Notes under the pieces: generated by a model
The model's input: only the letters and a program-made list of their open reading frames with translations
Told to the model about the DNA's origin: nothing
Database searches by the model: none
Assembly (NCBI RefSeq): GCF_002925905.1
Contig: NZ_PRDB01000006.1
Coordinates: forward strand, 310,001-374,000
DNA: 64,000 nucleotides
Source: Klebsiella michiganensis
GTDB lineage: Bacteria; Pseudomonadota; Gammaproteobacteria; Enterobacterales; Enterobacteriaceae
Reading direction: 5' to 3'
Made by a program: the position numbers and the translations under genes
In this document: positions 34,566 to 43,543 of the stretch, in pieces
Numbering within the stretch: position 1 is the first letter of the stretch
Layout: each line of letters opens with the position of its first letter

Positions 34566-35588
34566 TTAACAGATCTTGATCGAGTCGCGGCCAATCCACT
34601 CTACCGGCAGGCGGGTTTCCGCCGGGATGTCCCGATCGTCGTTCAGCAGACGCATCATGATGTTCACCGCGGTGCGGCCCAGTTCCCGGGCGGGCTGGCG
34701 GATAGTGGAAATCCGCGGCTGGGTAAAATCGGCATAGTTGGCGTCATCGAAGCCGACTAACGATAGCGCCTCCGGCGCCTGGAGCCCGCTGGCGCGCAGA
34801 CCGTCGAGCAGGCCGAGCACCAGATAGTCGCTGGCGGCGAAGACGGCGGTCGGGCGAACCGGCTGGCTGAACAGGGTCCGCAGCGCCTGCTGGCCAAACT
34901 CGCGCTGGTAGTCACCGTACATCACCCATTCGGGCGGCCAGCTCAGGCCGGCCTGCTCCATCGCGGTGCAGAAGCCCTGATAGCGCTCGCGTACGCTCAT
35001 CAGCTTGTCCGGGCCGCCGACGAAAGCGATATGGCGATGCCCGGCGGCGATCAGCTTTTCGGTGGCGATCCGCCCGCCCTGGACGTTATCGGCAAACACT
35101 TTCGGCACCTTACTGCCGGGAATATCTTCATCCAGCAGGACAATGCGTTCGTGACGCTGGACTTCTTTGCGCAGCAGGCCGTTATCGGGGCGGTTGGTGG
35201 TGAACAGCAGGCCGTCGACCTGGCAGGTATCCAGCCAGCGGATAAACTGGCACTCTTTTTCCGGGTTGTTGCGGGTGATACACAGCACCAGGCTGTAACC
35301 GCTGGCAGAAGCGGCCTCTTCGGCGGCATCGGCCAGTTCGGCAAAGAAGGGGTTGGTAATATCGGGGAGCACCAGGCCGAGCGTTTCGCTGCCGCCTTTG
35401 CTAAGACGGCGTGCCAGGCTATTGCCGCGATAGTCCAGTTCGCGAATGGCGGTTTCGATGCGATCGATGGTGTCCTGCGGTAGCACAATACTGTTGTTCA
35501 TATAGCGCGACAGGGTTGCCTTCGACAGCCCCGCCAGCTTTGCCACATCGGATAACAATACGCGTTTTATACTCATTTCCTGCGCCAT
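34566..35588 (-). CDS. LacI-family repressor of the catabolic island
   Basis: This is a 340-aa repressor. The N-terminal HTH LLSDVAKLAGLSKATLSRYMN (residues about 12-32) is followed by the hinge helix and RRLSKGGSETLGLVLPDITNPFF, the start of the periplasmic-binding-like effector core. The C-terminus carries the expected dimer interface. A start at MSIKRV (35,576) is an alternative, but its spacing to AGGA is too short. The protein should bind the GTAAACCGGTTTAC palindromes downstream and perhaps a variant at 35,737. The inducer is probably the imported sugar-like compound or its phosphate. Confidence 0.93.
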   Translation of the reverse strand: MAQEMSIKRVLLSDVAKLAGLSKATLSRYMNNSIVLPQDTIDRIETAIRELDYRGNSLARRLSKGGSETLGLVLPDITNPFFAELADAAEEAASASGYSLVLCITRNNPEKECQFIRWLDTCQVDGLLFTTNRPDNGLLRKEVQRHERIVLLDEDIPGSKVPKVFADNVQGGRIATEKLIAAGHRHIAFVGGPDKLMSVRERYQGFCTAMEQAGLSWPPEWVMYGDYQREFGQQALRTLFSQPVRPTAVFAASDYLVLGLLDGLRASGLQAPEALSLVGFDDANYADFTQPRISTIRQPARELGRTAVNIMMRLLNDDRDIPAETRLPVEWIGRDSIKIC

Positions 35589-35932
35589 TTCTGCCAGAAT
35601 CGGCTATCTGTAACATAGTTAAGCGCGGTGGATACAGCAATTTCTCTGCTAACAATAACCGGAAATAAATGCTTGACAAAATTTAATCTGCGGAGAATTG
35701 TATAGGCAGTTTACCGCATCATCCGGGAATTCATTCCCAAACCCGTTTAACTCATTCCAGTCGCGCACCGACACGGACCGGTTGCCGGAATGAAATTAAG
35801 CAGGTATCCGCCGAACGGTCGATGATTGTTCTGGCCATATAGACGATATTTGCCCGCCAAAAAATAATCCTTCTGCGTTCGCATGCGGCGCGGAACTCTG
35901 CTGGCTATCAACTATTCCCGACGAGGATACTG
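35589..35932. promoter_or_regulatory. 344-bp divergent control region, LacI-type gene and binding protein gene
   Basis: A TTGACA at 35,673-35,678 pointing toward the binding-protein gene is the best -35 candidate, with an imperfect -10 about 18-19 bp further (TTGTAT). At 35,737-35,750 CCAAACCCGTTTAA matches 10 of 14 positions of the island operator, and CAGTTTACC at 35,708 looks like a half site. No ORF is supported. Confidence 0.55.
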
Positions 35933-36886
35933 ATGATGTTATTTCACACCGGAAAACTGCGTTTACTTGCTGTTGCCACCACGATGCTGGCATCAATGAG
36001 TTTTATTTCTGCCGCCGGCGCCGCCGGTCCGACTTATGCGCTGGTACAAATCAATCAGCAGGCCCTGTTCTTTAATCTGATGAATAAAGGCGCGCAGGAT
36101 GCGGCCAAAGCCAGCGGCAAGGATCTAGTTATTTTTAACTCTAACGATAATCCCGTGGCGCAAAACGACGCGATAGAAAACTATATTCAGCAAGGTGTTA
36201 AAGGCATTCTGGTTGCCGCTATCGACGTTAACGGAATTATGCCCGCGGTAAAAGAAGCGGCCGCCGCTAACATTCCAGTGATTGCGATTGATGCCGTATT
36301 ACCGGCCGGGCCGCAGGCGGCTCAGGTTGGCGTTGATAATATCGAAGGTGGCAGAATTATTGGTCAATACTTCGTGGACTACGTGCAGAAAGAGATGGGC
36401 GGCCAGGCGCGGCTGGGTATTGTCGGCGCGCTGAACTCGGCCATTCAGAACCAGCGGCAGAAAGGGTTTGAAGAGACGCTGAAAAGCAATCCGAAAATTA
36501 CCATCGCTAACGTCGTCGACGGCCAGAACGTACAGGATAAAGCAATGACCGCAGCGGAGAACCTGATTACCGGCAACCCCGATCTGACGGCGATCTATGC
36601 CACTGGCGAACCCGCTCTGCTGGGCGCTATCGCCGCCGTGGAAAACCAGGGGCGCCAGAAAGATATTAAAGTCTTTGGCTGGGATCTGACGGCGAAGGCG
36701 ATTTCCGGTATTGACGGCGGCTACGTCACCGCCGTTCTGCAGCAGGACCCGGAAAAGATGGGGGCCGAAGCCCTGAATGCGCTGAACGCTATCACCTCAG
36801 GTAAAACCGTGCCGAAAACCATTCTGGTTCCGGCCACGGTGGTAACCAAAGCGAACGTCGATACCTATCGTTCGCTGTTCAAGTAG
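35933..36886 (+). CDS. Periplasmic sugar-binding protein, RbsB-like
   Basis: This 317-aa periplasmic receptor for the ABC transporter has a signal peptide with cleavage near SAAGAAG. The mature protein follows the pentose/hexose-binding type 1 fold: QINQQALFFNLMNKGAQDAA, NSNDNPVAQNDAIENYIQQG, VDNIEGGRIIGQYF and IYATGEPALLGAIAA. It is the only plus-strand transporter gene and is separated from the ATPase and permease by the regulator. It ends one base before the convergent kinase gene. The ligand is presumably a ribose-like or nucleoside-like molecule; this is inferred. Confidence 0.92.
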   Translation: MMLFHTGKLRLLAVATTMLASMSFISAAGAAGPTYALVQINQQALFFNLMNKGAQDAAKASGKDLVIFNSNDNPVAQNDAIENYIQQGVKGILVAAIDVNGIMPAVKEAAAANIPVIAIDAVLPAGPQAAQVGVDNIEGGRIIGQYFVDYVQKEMGGQARLGIVGALNSAIQNQRQKGFEETLKSNPKITIANVVDGQNVQDKAMTAAENLITGNPDLTAIYATGEPALLGAIAAVENQGRQKDIKVFGWDLTAKAISGIDGGYVTAVLQQDPEKMGAEALNALNAITSGKTVPKTILVPATVVTKANVDTYRSLFK

Positions 36887-36887
36887 G

Positions 36888-37760
36888 TCAGCGCGCGCCG
36901 TTCACGGCTAACAGAGCGGTGAGTTCGTGGCCGTCGGGAAACGCGCTGAGCGTCCCCCGACGGCTAACGGTAATGGCGGCAGCGCGGCTGGCGTGCGCCA
37001 GCGACAGCCTATCCGGCGCGACGCCGCGCAGGATCGAGGACGCCAGCATCACCGCGAGGAACGTGTCGCCAGCGCCGGTGGTGTCTAGCGCCTCGGCGGG
37101 GACGGCGGGGCAAAACTGGCGCTGACCCGCCTGAACCAGCCAGGCGCCAGCCGCGCCCTGGGTTACCACTAAGGTTTTCACGCCGTAAGGATTAAGCTGC
37201 TCGGCCTCGGATTCATTGACCACCGCGATGTCGATGAGCGGCCACAGATGGCAAAAGTCAGGATTGACAGGCGAGGGGTTGAATACCGTTGTCATACCGC
37301 GGGCTTTGGCGTACTGGAACAGCGCCCGGGTTTTATCCAGGGAGAAATTGCCCTGCTGTAGCAGAATATCGCCCGCGGCGGCCTCCGCCATATGCGGAAT
37401 AATATCATCAAGGCTGAACGTATCGGCTGCGGCCGTCGTGGTAATGATGGCATTGTCGCCATCAGCGCTATTTAAAATAATCGAGGTGTCGCTATGTTGA
37501 TTGAAATGGCCGTCGGGTAGTAGCGTCAGTGGTTCATTTTTTATCTGCTGACGGATCCACTCGCCGTTGCTGTCATTTCCCGTGGCGGCAATTAATCGCG
37601 TGTCGATTCCGCAGCGGGATAATATAATCGCCTGATTCGCGCCTTTACCGCCGATATCCTGCGAAACTTTAATGCCGTGAATGGATGAGCCTTTTTTCGG
37701 TATATCCGGAATGGACCAGGTTTCATCTACGGTAATATTACCAGTAACGTAAACACGCAT
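36888..37760 (-). CDS. PfkB-family carbohydrate kinase, ribokinase-like
   Basis: This is a 290-aa cytoplasmic kinase. Ribokinase motifs are VTGNITVDETWSIP at the N-terminus, GGKGANQAIILSRCG (first PfkB signature region) and the C-terminal anion hole and base in DTTGAGDTFLAVML. It would phosphorylate the imported sugar at a hydroxymethyl group. Its start lies only 17 bp from the divergent BtpA-like gene, so the promoters must lie within coding sequence or be shared. It is slightly shorter than RbsK (309 aa). Confidence 0.9.
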   Translation of the reverse strand: MRVYVTGNITVDETWSIPDIPKKGSSIHGIKVSQDIGGKGANQAIILSRCGIDTRLIAATGNDSNGEWIRQQIKNEPLTLLPDGHFNQHSDTSIILNSADGDNAIITTTAAADTFSLDDIIPHMAEAAAGDILLQQGNFSLDKTRALFQYAKARGMTTVFNPSPVNPDFCHLWPLIDIAVVNESEAEQLNPYGVKTLVVTQGAAGAWLVQAGQRQFCPAVPAEALDTTGAGDTFLAVMLASSILRGVAPDRLSLAHASRAAAITVSRRGTLSAFPDGHELTALLAVNGAR

Positions 37761-37777
37761 AGTGTTCCCTTAACAGG

Positions 37778-38632
37778 ATGGATAAGATGGTTGCTATCTC
37801 AGCAGAAAAAACGAATGCAATACAAGCTATTTTTTCACGTAATAAAGTTGTTATTGGTGTTATTCATTGCGATCCTTTTCCCGGTGCGCCGAAATATCGA
37901 GGGAAATCAGTCCCCGGTATTGTTGAGCGTGCACTTCGCGATGCCGAAAATTATATTTCGGGCGGCGTTCACGGCCTGATTATTGAAAACCATGGTGATA
38001 TTCCTTTTTCCAAACCTGAGGATATCGGTCATGAAACCTCTGCGCTGATGGCGGTGATTACCGAGAAAGTTCGCGAGCGTTTTGGTGTGCCGCTGGGCAT
38101 TAATGTCCTGGCGAACGCGGCGATCCCGGCGATGGCGATCGCCCTGGCGGGCGGGGCCGATTTCGTCCGCGTAAACCAGTGGGCCAACGCCTATATCGCC
38201 AACGAAGGATTTATTGAAGGAGCGGCCGCTAAGGCGCTGCGCTATCGCAGCATGCTGCGCGCTGAACATATTCGCGTCTTTGCCGATAGCCACGTCAAGC
38301 ACGGTAGCCACGCCATCGTTGCCGATCGTTCGATTCAGGAGCTCACGCGCGACGTGGATTTCTTCGAGGCCGACGCGGTGATTGCGACCGGCCAGCGCAC
38401 GGGCGATAGCGCAACGATGGAGGAAATTGACGAGATCCGCGCGGCGACGGAGCTACCGCTGCTGGTGGGCTCCGGGGTGACGCCCGCCAACGTGAGTCAG
38501 ATCCTCGGGCGGACCCAGGGGGTCATTGTGGCCAGTACGATGAAGGTCGATGGCGTCTGGTGGAACGATGTTGAGCTGGCCCGGGTGAGGCATTTTATGT
38601 CGGTCGCTCAGGCTGCGCTGGAGGAAGCATAA
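37778..38632 (+). CDS. BtpA/SgcQ-family protein
   Basis: This 284-aa protein of the BtpA family has a predicted TIM barrel. The family pattern appears in VIGVIHCDPFPGAPKYRG, GGVHGLIIENHGDIPF, GINVLANAAIPAMAIALAGG and FVRVNQWANAYIANEGFIEG, ending with VGSGVTPANV. E. coli SgcQ in the sgc sugar cluster is a relative, and cyanobacterial BtpA affects photosystem I. The enzymatic reaction is unresolved in the family. ATG 37,778 is from the track; ATG 37,787 with AGGA eight bases upstream is equally possible. It overlaps the TenA-like gene (TAATG). Confidence 0.88.
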   Translation: MDKMVAISAEKTNAIQAIFSRNKVVIGVIHCDPFPGAPKYRGKSVPGIVERALRDAENYISGGVHGLIIENHGDIPFSKPEDIGHETSALMAVITEKVRERFGVPLGINVLANAAIPAMAIALAGGADFVRVNQWANAYIANEGFIEGAAAKALRYRSMLRAEHIRVFADSHVKHGSHAIVADRSIQELTRDVDFFEADAVIATGQRTGDSATMEEIDEIRAATELPLLVGSGVTPANVSQILGRTQGVIVASTMKVDGVWWNDVELARVRHFMSVAQAALEEA

Positions 38633-39276
38633 TGGAAGCGTTTAGCGAACGCCTGCTGCGCGAACATCAACCGGCGTGGCAGGCGATGCAGCAGCACCGT
38701 TTTGTGACTGATATCGAACAGGATCGTCTGCCGACAGCCGTCTTTAACCGCTATCTGGTGTTTGAGGGCAACTTTGTCGCGACGGCAATCGCGATTTTTG
38801 CTCTCGGGGTTAGCAAGGCGCCGGGTATTCATCAGCAGCGCTGGCTTATTGGCGTCCTGAATGCCCTGGTTGACACGCAGATTGCATGGTTTGAACAGGT
38901 GTTATCAGAACGGCGGATAGCTCCCGCTGATTATCCGGACGATCTGCCCGGCGTGCAGCGCTTTCGCGACGGCATGCTGCGGACGGCCCGGCAGGGAAGC
39001 TATGAGCAGATCGTTACCCTGATGTTCGGTGCGGAGTGGATGTATTATTTCTGGTGCCGACGGGCGAGCGAACATCGCCAGAGCGATGCTGACGTGCGTC
39101 GCTGGGTGGAAATGCACGCGGAGGACGAATTTTATCAGCAGGCGCTCTGGCTGAAGAACGAACTCGACCGCTGCGCCATGGCGCTGAGTGAAAGCGAAAA
39201 GCAGGCGCTGTCGGCGCTTTACGGTGATGTGCTGCAGTGGGAAATTGATTTCCATCACGCTGCGTACGAGGAGTAG
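38632..39276 (+). CDS. TenA-like protein (thiaminase II superfamily)
   Basis: This 214-aa, all-helical protein fits the TenA/PqqC-like fold: [42 protein letters not shown] and [15 protein letters not shown]. TenA proteins hydrolyse aminopyrimidines or thiamine. Here the usual catalytic Cys motif is not clearly placed, although a Cys follows YYFW. No thiamine genes are nearby, so this may be a TenA-like enzyme acting on an amine released in the island's pathway. The start overlaps the BtpA-like stop. Immediately after it lies transposon debris. Confidence 0.8.
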   Translation: MEAFSERLLREHQPAWQAMQQHRFVTDIEQDRLPTAVFNRYLVFEGNFVATAIAIFALGVSKAPGIHQQRWLIGVLNALVDTQIAWFEQVLSERRIAPADYPDDLPGVQRFRDGMLRTARQGSYEQIVTLMFGAEWMYYFWCRRASEHRQSDADVRRWVEMHAEDEFYQQALWLKNELDRCAMALSESEKQALSALYGDVLQWEIDFHHAAYEE

Positions 39277-39298
39277 TCGCGAGGTGAATAAGGAGTCA

Positions 39299-39959
39299 TT
39301 TCGTGGTACAGCAAGCCATCTAGCACATGGGTTGAATCCCTGACCCGACTGATTATACAGGTGTAAAACGGGCTGTATTGATCCGATATATGGGTATAAA
39401 ACTGACGTCCAGGCTCCTGCCCATATTTCGGGTTAACCTGCCCTGCGTAGCTGCCTGAGCTGCTTGTTCTGAAATTCTGTCCATCTGATGATGACGTTGT
39501 CCCGTCTCCCCGGAATGCCGCCAGTGGTCTTTACCCCTGCGCGTTTACCAGCTCTGCAAGGGCGGCTGAATAGGTTTCGTCGCGGATGTACCATGGCTGG
39601 ATATCTTCCAGTGATGATTTGGTGCTTCCGGGGCTTTTGGTCAGACCAATATTGACGCCATTCGCAAGGATGGTGGTGAGGAGCAGGCGGGTATCGGGAT
39701 GGGTAATGTCATTTTTTATATGCGAAAAATGTCGGGTAAACGTCGTCCAGCTGTTTACCTCATCGAGAATTTCCGTGATTTTAGGGTGCGGTAGCATGCT
39801 GTAAACCAGCTCTGGCAGCTGTGAAACCTGCACCGGGACGCAGTTATCCAGCGGGGAGACTTTTACCCCCCCTTGTCAGATATTTCCATATCGGGCAGCT
39901 CACCAAGGGCAGCCATGGCATTGACCTCTTCAAGTCTGGACTGAAGCAGGGGCATACGG
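39299..39959 (-). pseudogene. tnpA: Tn3-family transposase fragment, internally frameshifted and truncated
   Basis: Minus-strand pieces in different frames reproduce the middle and late part of a Tn3-family TnpA. They are LQSRLEEVNAMAALGELPDM, then KVSPLD, then [73 protein letters not shown] and [14 protein letters not shown]. The breaks occur at a G7 run (39,866-39,872) and around 39,531. The N-terminal two thirds and the last about 80 residues are missing. The track ORF at 39,531-39,833 is only a piece of this. It is a relic and not active. Confidence 0.85.
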
Positions 39960-39968
39960 CTGGTAATG

Positions 39969-40381
39969 TACTGGATGAGGCTGAAAAAGCAGATCGAGCA
40001 ACACGTGCTGCGGATTGTCAGCCTGGATGTGCCCACCTCATAGCAGGCTCTGTCAGATAAGGAGCCTTCGCAGGCTGACCCAATAACCCGCGCCGTGATA
40101 ACCGACATCAATGACATACTTATCGACCTGATGGCCGCGATGTCGCATAAGGACTGGCTGGGCCGCCGCCAGCGACAAAAGCAGGGTATTGAACGGGCGC
40201 ATACACTGGGTAAATACCGGTGAAAACAGGCCGATCAGGACGGCATCATAAAGTCCTGTACTACCGGCAGGTCAAGAAACTGAGCATCCGTGAAACGGCA
40301 GATGCGACAGGGTACTGCCCCTCCCAGATATGCCGCATTCAGGCACTGTACCGGCAACCAGAAGCCGAAGATTTTGGTTAA
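39969..40381 (+). pseudogene. tnpR: Serine resolvase/recombinase C-terminal remnant
   Basis: Plus-strand frames give MRLKKQIEQHVLRIVSLDVP, a TAG where Trp is usual, then TRAVITDINDILIDLMAAMS, RRQRQKQGIERAHTLGKYR, a TGA, and after a frame change VKKLSIRETADATGYCPSQI ending in EAEDFG. This is the C-terminal part of a Tn3-type resolvase including the HTH. It abuts the tnpA fragment on the opposite strand, so the two are a scar of one Tn3-family element. It lies directly before the PAAR gene. Confidence 0.8.
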
Positions 40382-40439
40382 GTTGTGATTGTTGTATGAT
40401 GCCGGTGAGTATAACCGCTTATATATTGAGGGATTAATA

Positions 40440-40961
40440 ATGGCAAGAGCACTGGCCTGTTTGGGTGATAAAACGAGTTACGGAGAAATCATTTCAGCGA
40501 CTGCGTCCTGGTTTGAAGGAAGTAAAGCAATAGCCCGGACCGGCGACAAGGCATCATGCAGCAAATGTAACGGGTATTTTGAAATTCTGGCCTCCGCGCA
40601 GGACTGGGCAGAAGAAGGCAAAGCGTATGCGGCCACAGGTGACAGAGTGCTGTGCCATTGCCCAGATCACTACGTGTACGGTTCAGCCACGCAGTATACC
40701 AGCACAGACACCGGCTCTCTGACCTCCCGCAATACCAGTCAGTCCCCTGTCCCGGCGCAACAGGCACAGGATTCCGGTGCCCGGAACTGTATTCGCTTTC
40801 AGTGCGCCGGTGACGATGGCCAGCTAATGGCTGGTTGCCGCTACACTCTGATGTTCCCGGACGGACGTTCTGAAGCTGGTGTTACCGATGAACACGGGGT
40901 TACCGGATGGCATTATGCTGAATCTGCTGAAAATATTAACCTGCATATATTAATGGATTAA
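40440..40961 (+). CDS. PAAR-domain protein, type VI secretion spike
   Basis: This 173-aa protein caps the VgrG spike of a type VI secretion apparatus and can carry an effector. ATG 40,440 begins the PAAR core MARALACLGDKTSYGEIISA, with the expected glycine-rich repeats (IARTGDKASCSKC, YAATGDRVLCHCPDH). Cys and His residues suit the zinc site. A C-terminal extension from about residue 115 (CIRFQCAGDDGQLMAGCRYT) resembles small carbohydrate-binding-like or adaptor segments found after PAAR. GAGGG is upstream. No vgrG, tss or hcp gene is in the window, so this is an orphan cassette. It is next to transposon debris and of lower GC than its flanks. Confidence 0.85.
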   Translation: MARALACLGDKTSYGEIISATASWFEGSKAIARTGDKASCSKCNGYFEILASAQDWAEEGKAYAATGDRVLCHCPDHYVYGSATQYTSTDTGSLTSRNTSQSPVPAQQAQDSGARNCIRFQCAGDDGQLMAGCRYTLMFPDGRSEAGVTDEHGVTGWHYAESAENINLHILMD

Positions 40962-40963
40962 TT

Positions 40964-42141
40964 ATGGCTGTTTACTATCTCAGTACCCGTATTAACTCTA
41001 ATGTCCCGGCTGATGCTTTGTTATATGACCTGTGCATTTATCGCATGGACTCCAGCAGGAATAAATCGCCCCTTGTGGATGTGAAGCAACAGCCGTTTCT
41101 GGGAAATTATGAAACACAAAGTCACATGACCGGAAATATAAATGAGTCACTCTCGACAATTTATATTATGGAAATGAATCTTTACCGAAAAACCATGTTG
41201 CATACGCACTGCGTAACGCCTGTTCCGTTCACTAAGATGTACACGCTGGAAGAATTTGCGTCGGGCAAAGCCTGGTCTCCGGTGAAGCGGGAGAACCCCT
41301 GTTATTTTGAGTCAAAAGGGACAATGAAACCTGAGAGTCAGGGGGCGAAACAAAGCAGATTAAAATCACCATCCCGGAACGTCCATTTATTGCAAAGGAA
41401 TACCCCATTGGCAATCCCAGAGACCCTTTTGATAAAAATTTAATAGAACGTCAAATAGATGAAAGATTTAACGGATTTGATTTCCCTAATCAAATAGCAG
41501 CAAGTGTATGTGGGCCTGCTGCATTTTTTTACTGTTTGCAAAAGGATCGCCCCGATGTGTATGCGCAAGCTGCCCGTGAACTTTGGCGGTACGGGAAAAC
41601 TAAAATAGGTGACTTAATCATCTCACCTGGTGAAGGCTGTCGTCACCCTACAGGTGCATTTTACTATGATGATGGCAGGCCAAAGATAGCCGGTACTGAC
41701 TGGATGACACTAGCTGGGCTCAGGGATTCAGAGAATACCATGCTGAGCTTTGATGCTCTTGATTCGCCAGTGGCTGGCATCACAATGTGGCAAACACTGA
41801 CGGAATGGTTTGAAAAGGCCGGTTATGAAAAAGTCTTTAGTAATGTAGGGATCACTCAGGCGGGTGTCCAGGGAATCAGAGATTTAAATCAATATATTGA
41901 GCGAGGCTATAAAGTCGTTACGTTAATAAACGATGGAGTTCTTGTAAATAGTACAAATAAAACAATTTTACCTACACACTGGGTTGTCTGGAATGGTTCA
42001 GTCACACAAGATCCCAACGGATATATTAGTTTGGAATTGTTTTCTTGGGGAAAACAAAGAAATTGGATAAAACCTAAAAAAGATTTGCAATTTTTTATCA
42101 AGAGATTTTTTGGAGGGATGGTTTTTAAACCATTAAAATAA
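40964..42141 (+). pseudogene. Probable type VI effector, cysteine-peptidase-like, broken by one frameshift
   Basis: Two track ORFs (40,964-41,443 and 41,536-42,141) join into one protein of about 392 aa if one base is added at the G5 run at 41,341-41,345. Between them the second frame reads without stop (ITIPERPFIAKEYPIGNPRD). The C-terminal part has VCGPAAFFYCL (Cys codon at 41,509) and PTHWVVWNG (His codon at 41,977), a Cys...His arrangement like papain-fold or C39/NlpC-type peptidases. The N-terminal 120 residues are unknown and may dock on PAAR. It starts 2 bp after the PAAR stop and ends 2 bp before a lipoprotein. Periplasmic peptidoglycan or protein cleavage is an inference. Confidence 0.65.
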
Positions 42142-42143
42142 AC

Positions 42144-42539
42144 ATGGGGAAGATATTTTTTGTTTTATCTTTACTTTTACTTTCCGCCTGTTCGTTACAG
42201 GCAGAATTTACTCCAGAAGGGGAGATTCTTAATGATGCAATTGTTGGCACTCCCTACTATAACCAAATAAATATATTTGGCGGAATAGTTCTTTCTTATG
42301 ATATTTATGGTAAGCAGGTCATTGCAGGAGATATTCATCCAGATAATTTAGGTCTCCACCTACAGTATTGTGATGATGATGAATTCAATAATTGCATCCA
42401 GATTAGAGGGATACCAACAAAAGCAGGTATAGTTAAAGTACGAGTACATGGCGGCTTAGGTGGCGGAATGCTTTCAAAATCAGGCGATTTCGACAAAACC
42501 TACACTATCACGATCAAAGATTCAGAAGGATCTTCTTAA
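42144..42539 (+). CDS. Small lipoprotein, probable immunity protein
   Basis: This 131-aa protein has a lipobox LLSAC (Cys16). The mature part is a beta-rich domain with a VGTPYYNQINIFGG start and a CDDDEFNNC cysteine pair. The shape GTPYYNQI is reminiscent of cadherin/Ig-like putative-binding domains. It directly follows the effector gene and shares its low GC. An outer-membrane or periplasmic immunity protein fits an effector acting in the periplasm. No homologous immunity family is named here. Confidence 0.65.
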   Translation: MGKIFFVLSLLLLSACSLQAEFTPEGEILNDAIVGTPYYNQINIFGGIVLSYDIYGKQVIAGDIHPDNLGLHLQYCDDDEFNNCIQIRGIPTKAGIVKVRVHGGLGGGMLSKSGDFDKTYTITIKDSEGSS

Positions 42540-42737
42540 GATCGTTTGAGAGGAGCTATCAGCATCGCTCATCGGGATACGAAAATCCGCTCAGAGAGCG
42601 GTTTTCTCACATCTAAGTGGTTAAAACGTAAAATAATTTTCGATATCCAAACTGACCCCAATAATAGGGGGCGCCTGAAGCGGCGCCTCCTGAACGCTGA
42701 TACACTTAGCGGACCGATCGCCGTTTACAGGGAAACC

Positions 42738-43298
42738 ATGAAATATCAGGACCTCTTACAAAGCGTGTTGTTAAACGACCCGATAAGAATGAACGCGCTG
42801 TACGCCGTTCAGGCGCTGGAACTCAGCGATGGCTGGATTGGCGCCGGCTTTGTCAGAGATGCGGTCTGGGATCATCTGCACGGCTACGGGCAAAGGCCAG
42901 TTTCGGGTGATGTGGATGTTGTCTGGTTCGACGCGAAAAGCGGCAGCGCCGCCGACGATAGGGCGCTGGAAGAGAGGCTGAGCCAGCAATCATCCGCCTT
43001 TAACTGGTCGGTGAAGAATCAGGCCAGAATGCATCAACGTAACGGTAATAAACCTTATCACTCCACGGAGAATGCGTTGCTGTACTGGCCTGAAACGGCG
43101 ACGGCTATCGCGGTCAGAATGGGACGTTCAGGGCTTATTGAGGTTATTGCGCCCTACGGGCTGGACGATCTGTTTGCACTCCGTCTGCGGCCCACGCCGG
43201 TATTTGCGCAGCATAAGCTGGCTATTTTCAGCCAGCGCGTCGCGGAAAAACGCTGGCTGCAGCGCTATCCAGGCCTGCAGCTGATTGTCCCGACCTGA
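42738..43298 (+). CDS. Nucleotidyltransferase-family protein (PF06042-like)
   Basis: This is a 186-aa protein. The track starts 192 bp upstream, but ATG 42,738 begins a natural N-terminus (MKYQDLLQSVLLNDPIRMNA). The motif GAGFVRDAVWDHLHG with VSGDVDVVWFD resembles the GG/GS...DxD active-site pattern of the nucleotidyltransferase fold. Further family blocks are WSVKNQARMHQRN and YHSTENALLYWPETATAIAV. It is a common uncharacterised enteric protein. The 198 bp upstream hold no other gene. Confidence 0.8.
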   Translation: MKYQDLLQSVLLNDPIRMNALYAVQALELSDGWIGAGFVRDAVWDHLHGYGQRPVSGDVDVVWFDAKSGSAADDRALEERLSQQSSAFNWSVKNQARMHQRNGNKPYHSTENALLYWPETATAIAVRMGRSGLIEVIAPYGLDDLFALRLRPTPVFAQHKLAIFSQRVAEKRWLQRYPGLQLIVPT

Positions 43299-43543
43299 GC
43301 CGTTTTCGCCATCACTGCGGGTTAACGCCTGATTTTATGTCATGCCCACTGGGCAGAGTACCGATTTTCCTGCCGTATCCGGGCAAATATCCTGCACGTT
43401 GACGCTTATTGATTATACTTTGATGGCAGGTTGTGCTGCTTCAGGCGGTTGCCGCTCTTGGGTAGCAGAACCGACATCCTGGAAATGGGCTTAACCGGTC
43501 TGATGAATATTTGATCGTGAAACAGTAATGGAGGTATGGAACG

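Noticed and set aside
39531-39833. 100-aa ORF as an independent gene
   Set aside because: It is an internal slice of a Tn3-family transposase with continuing homology in other frames on both sides.
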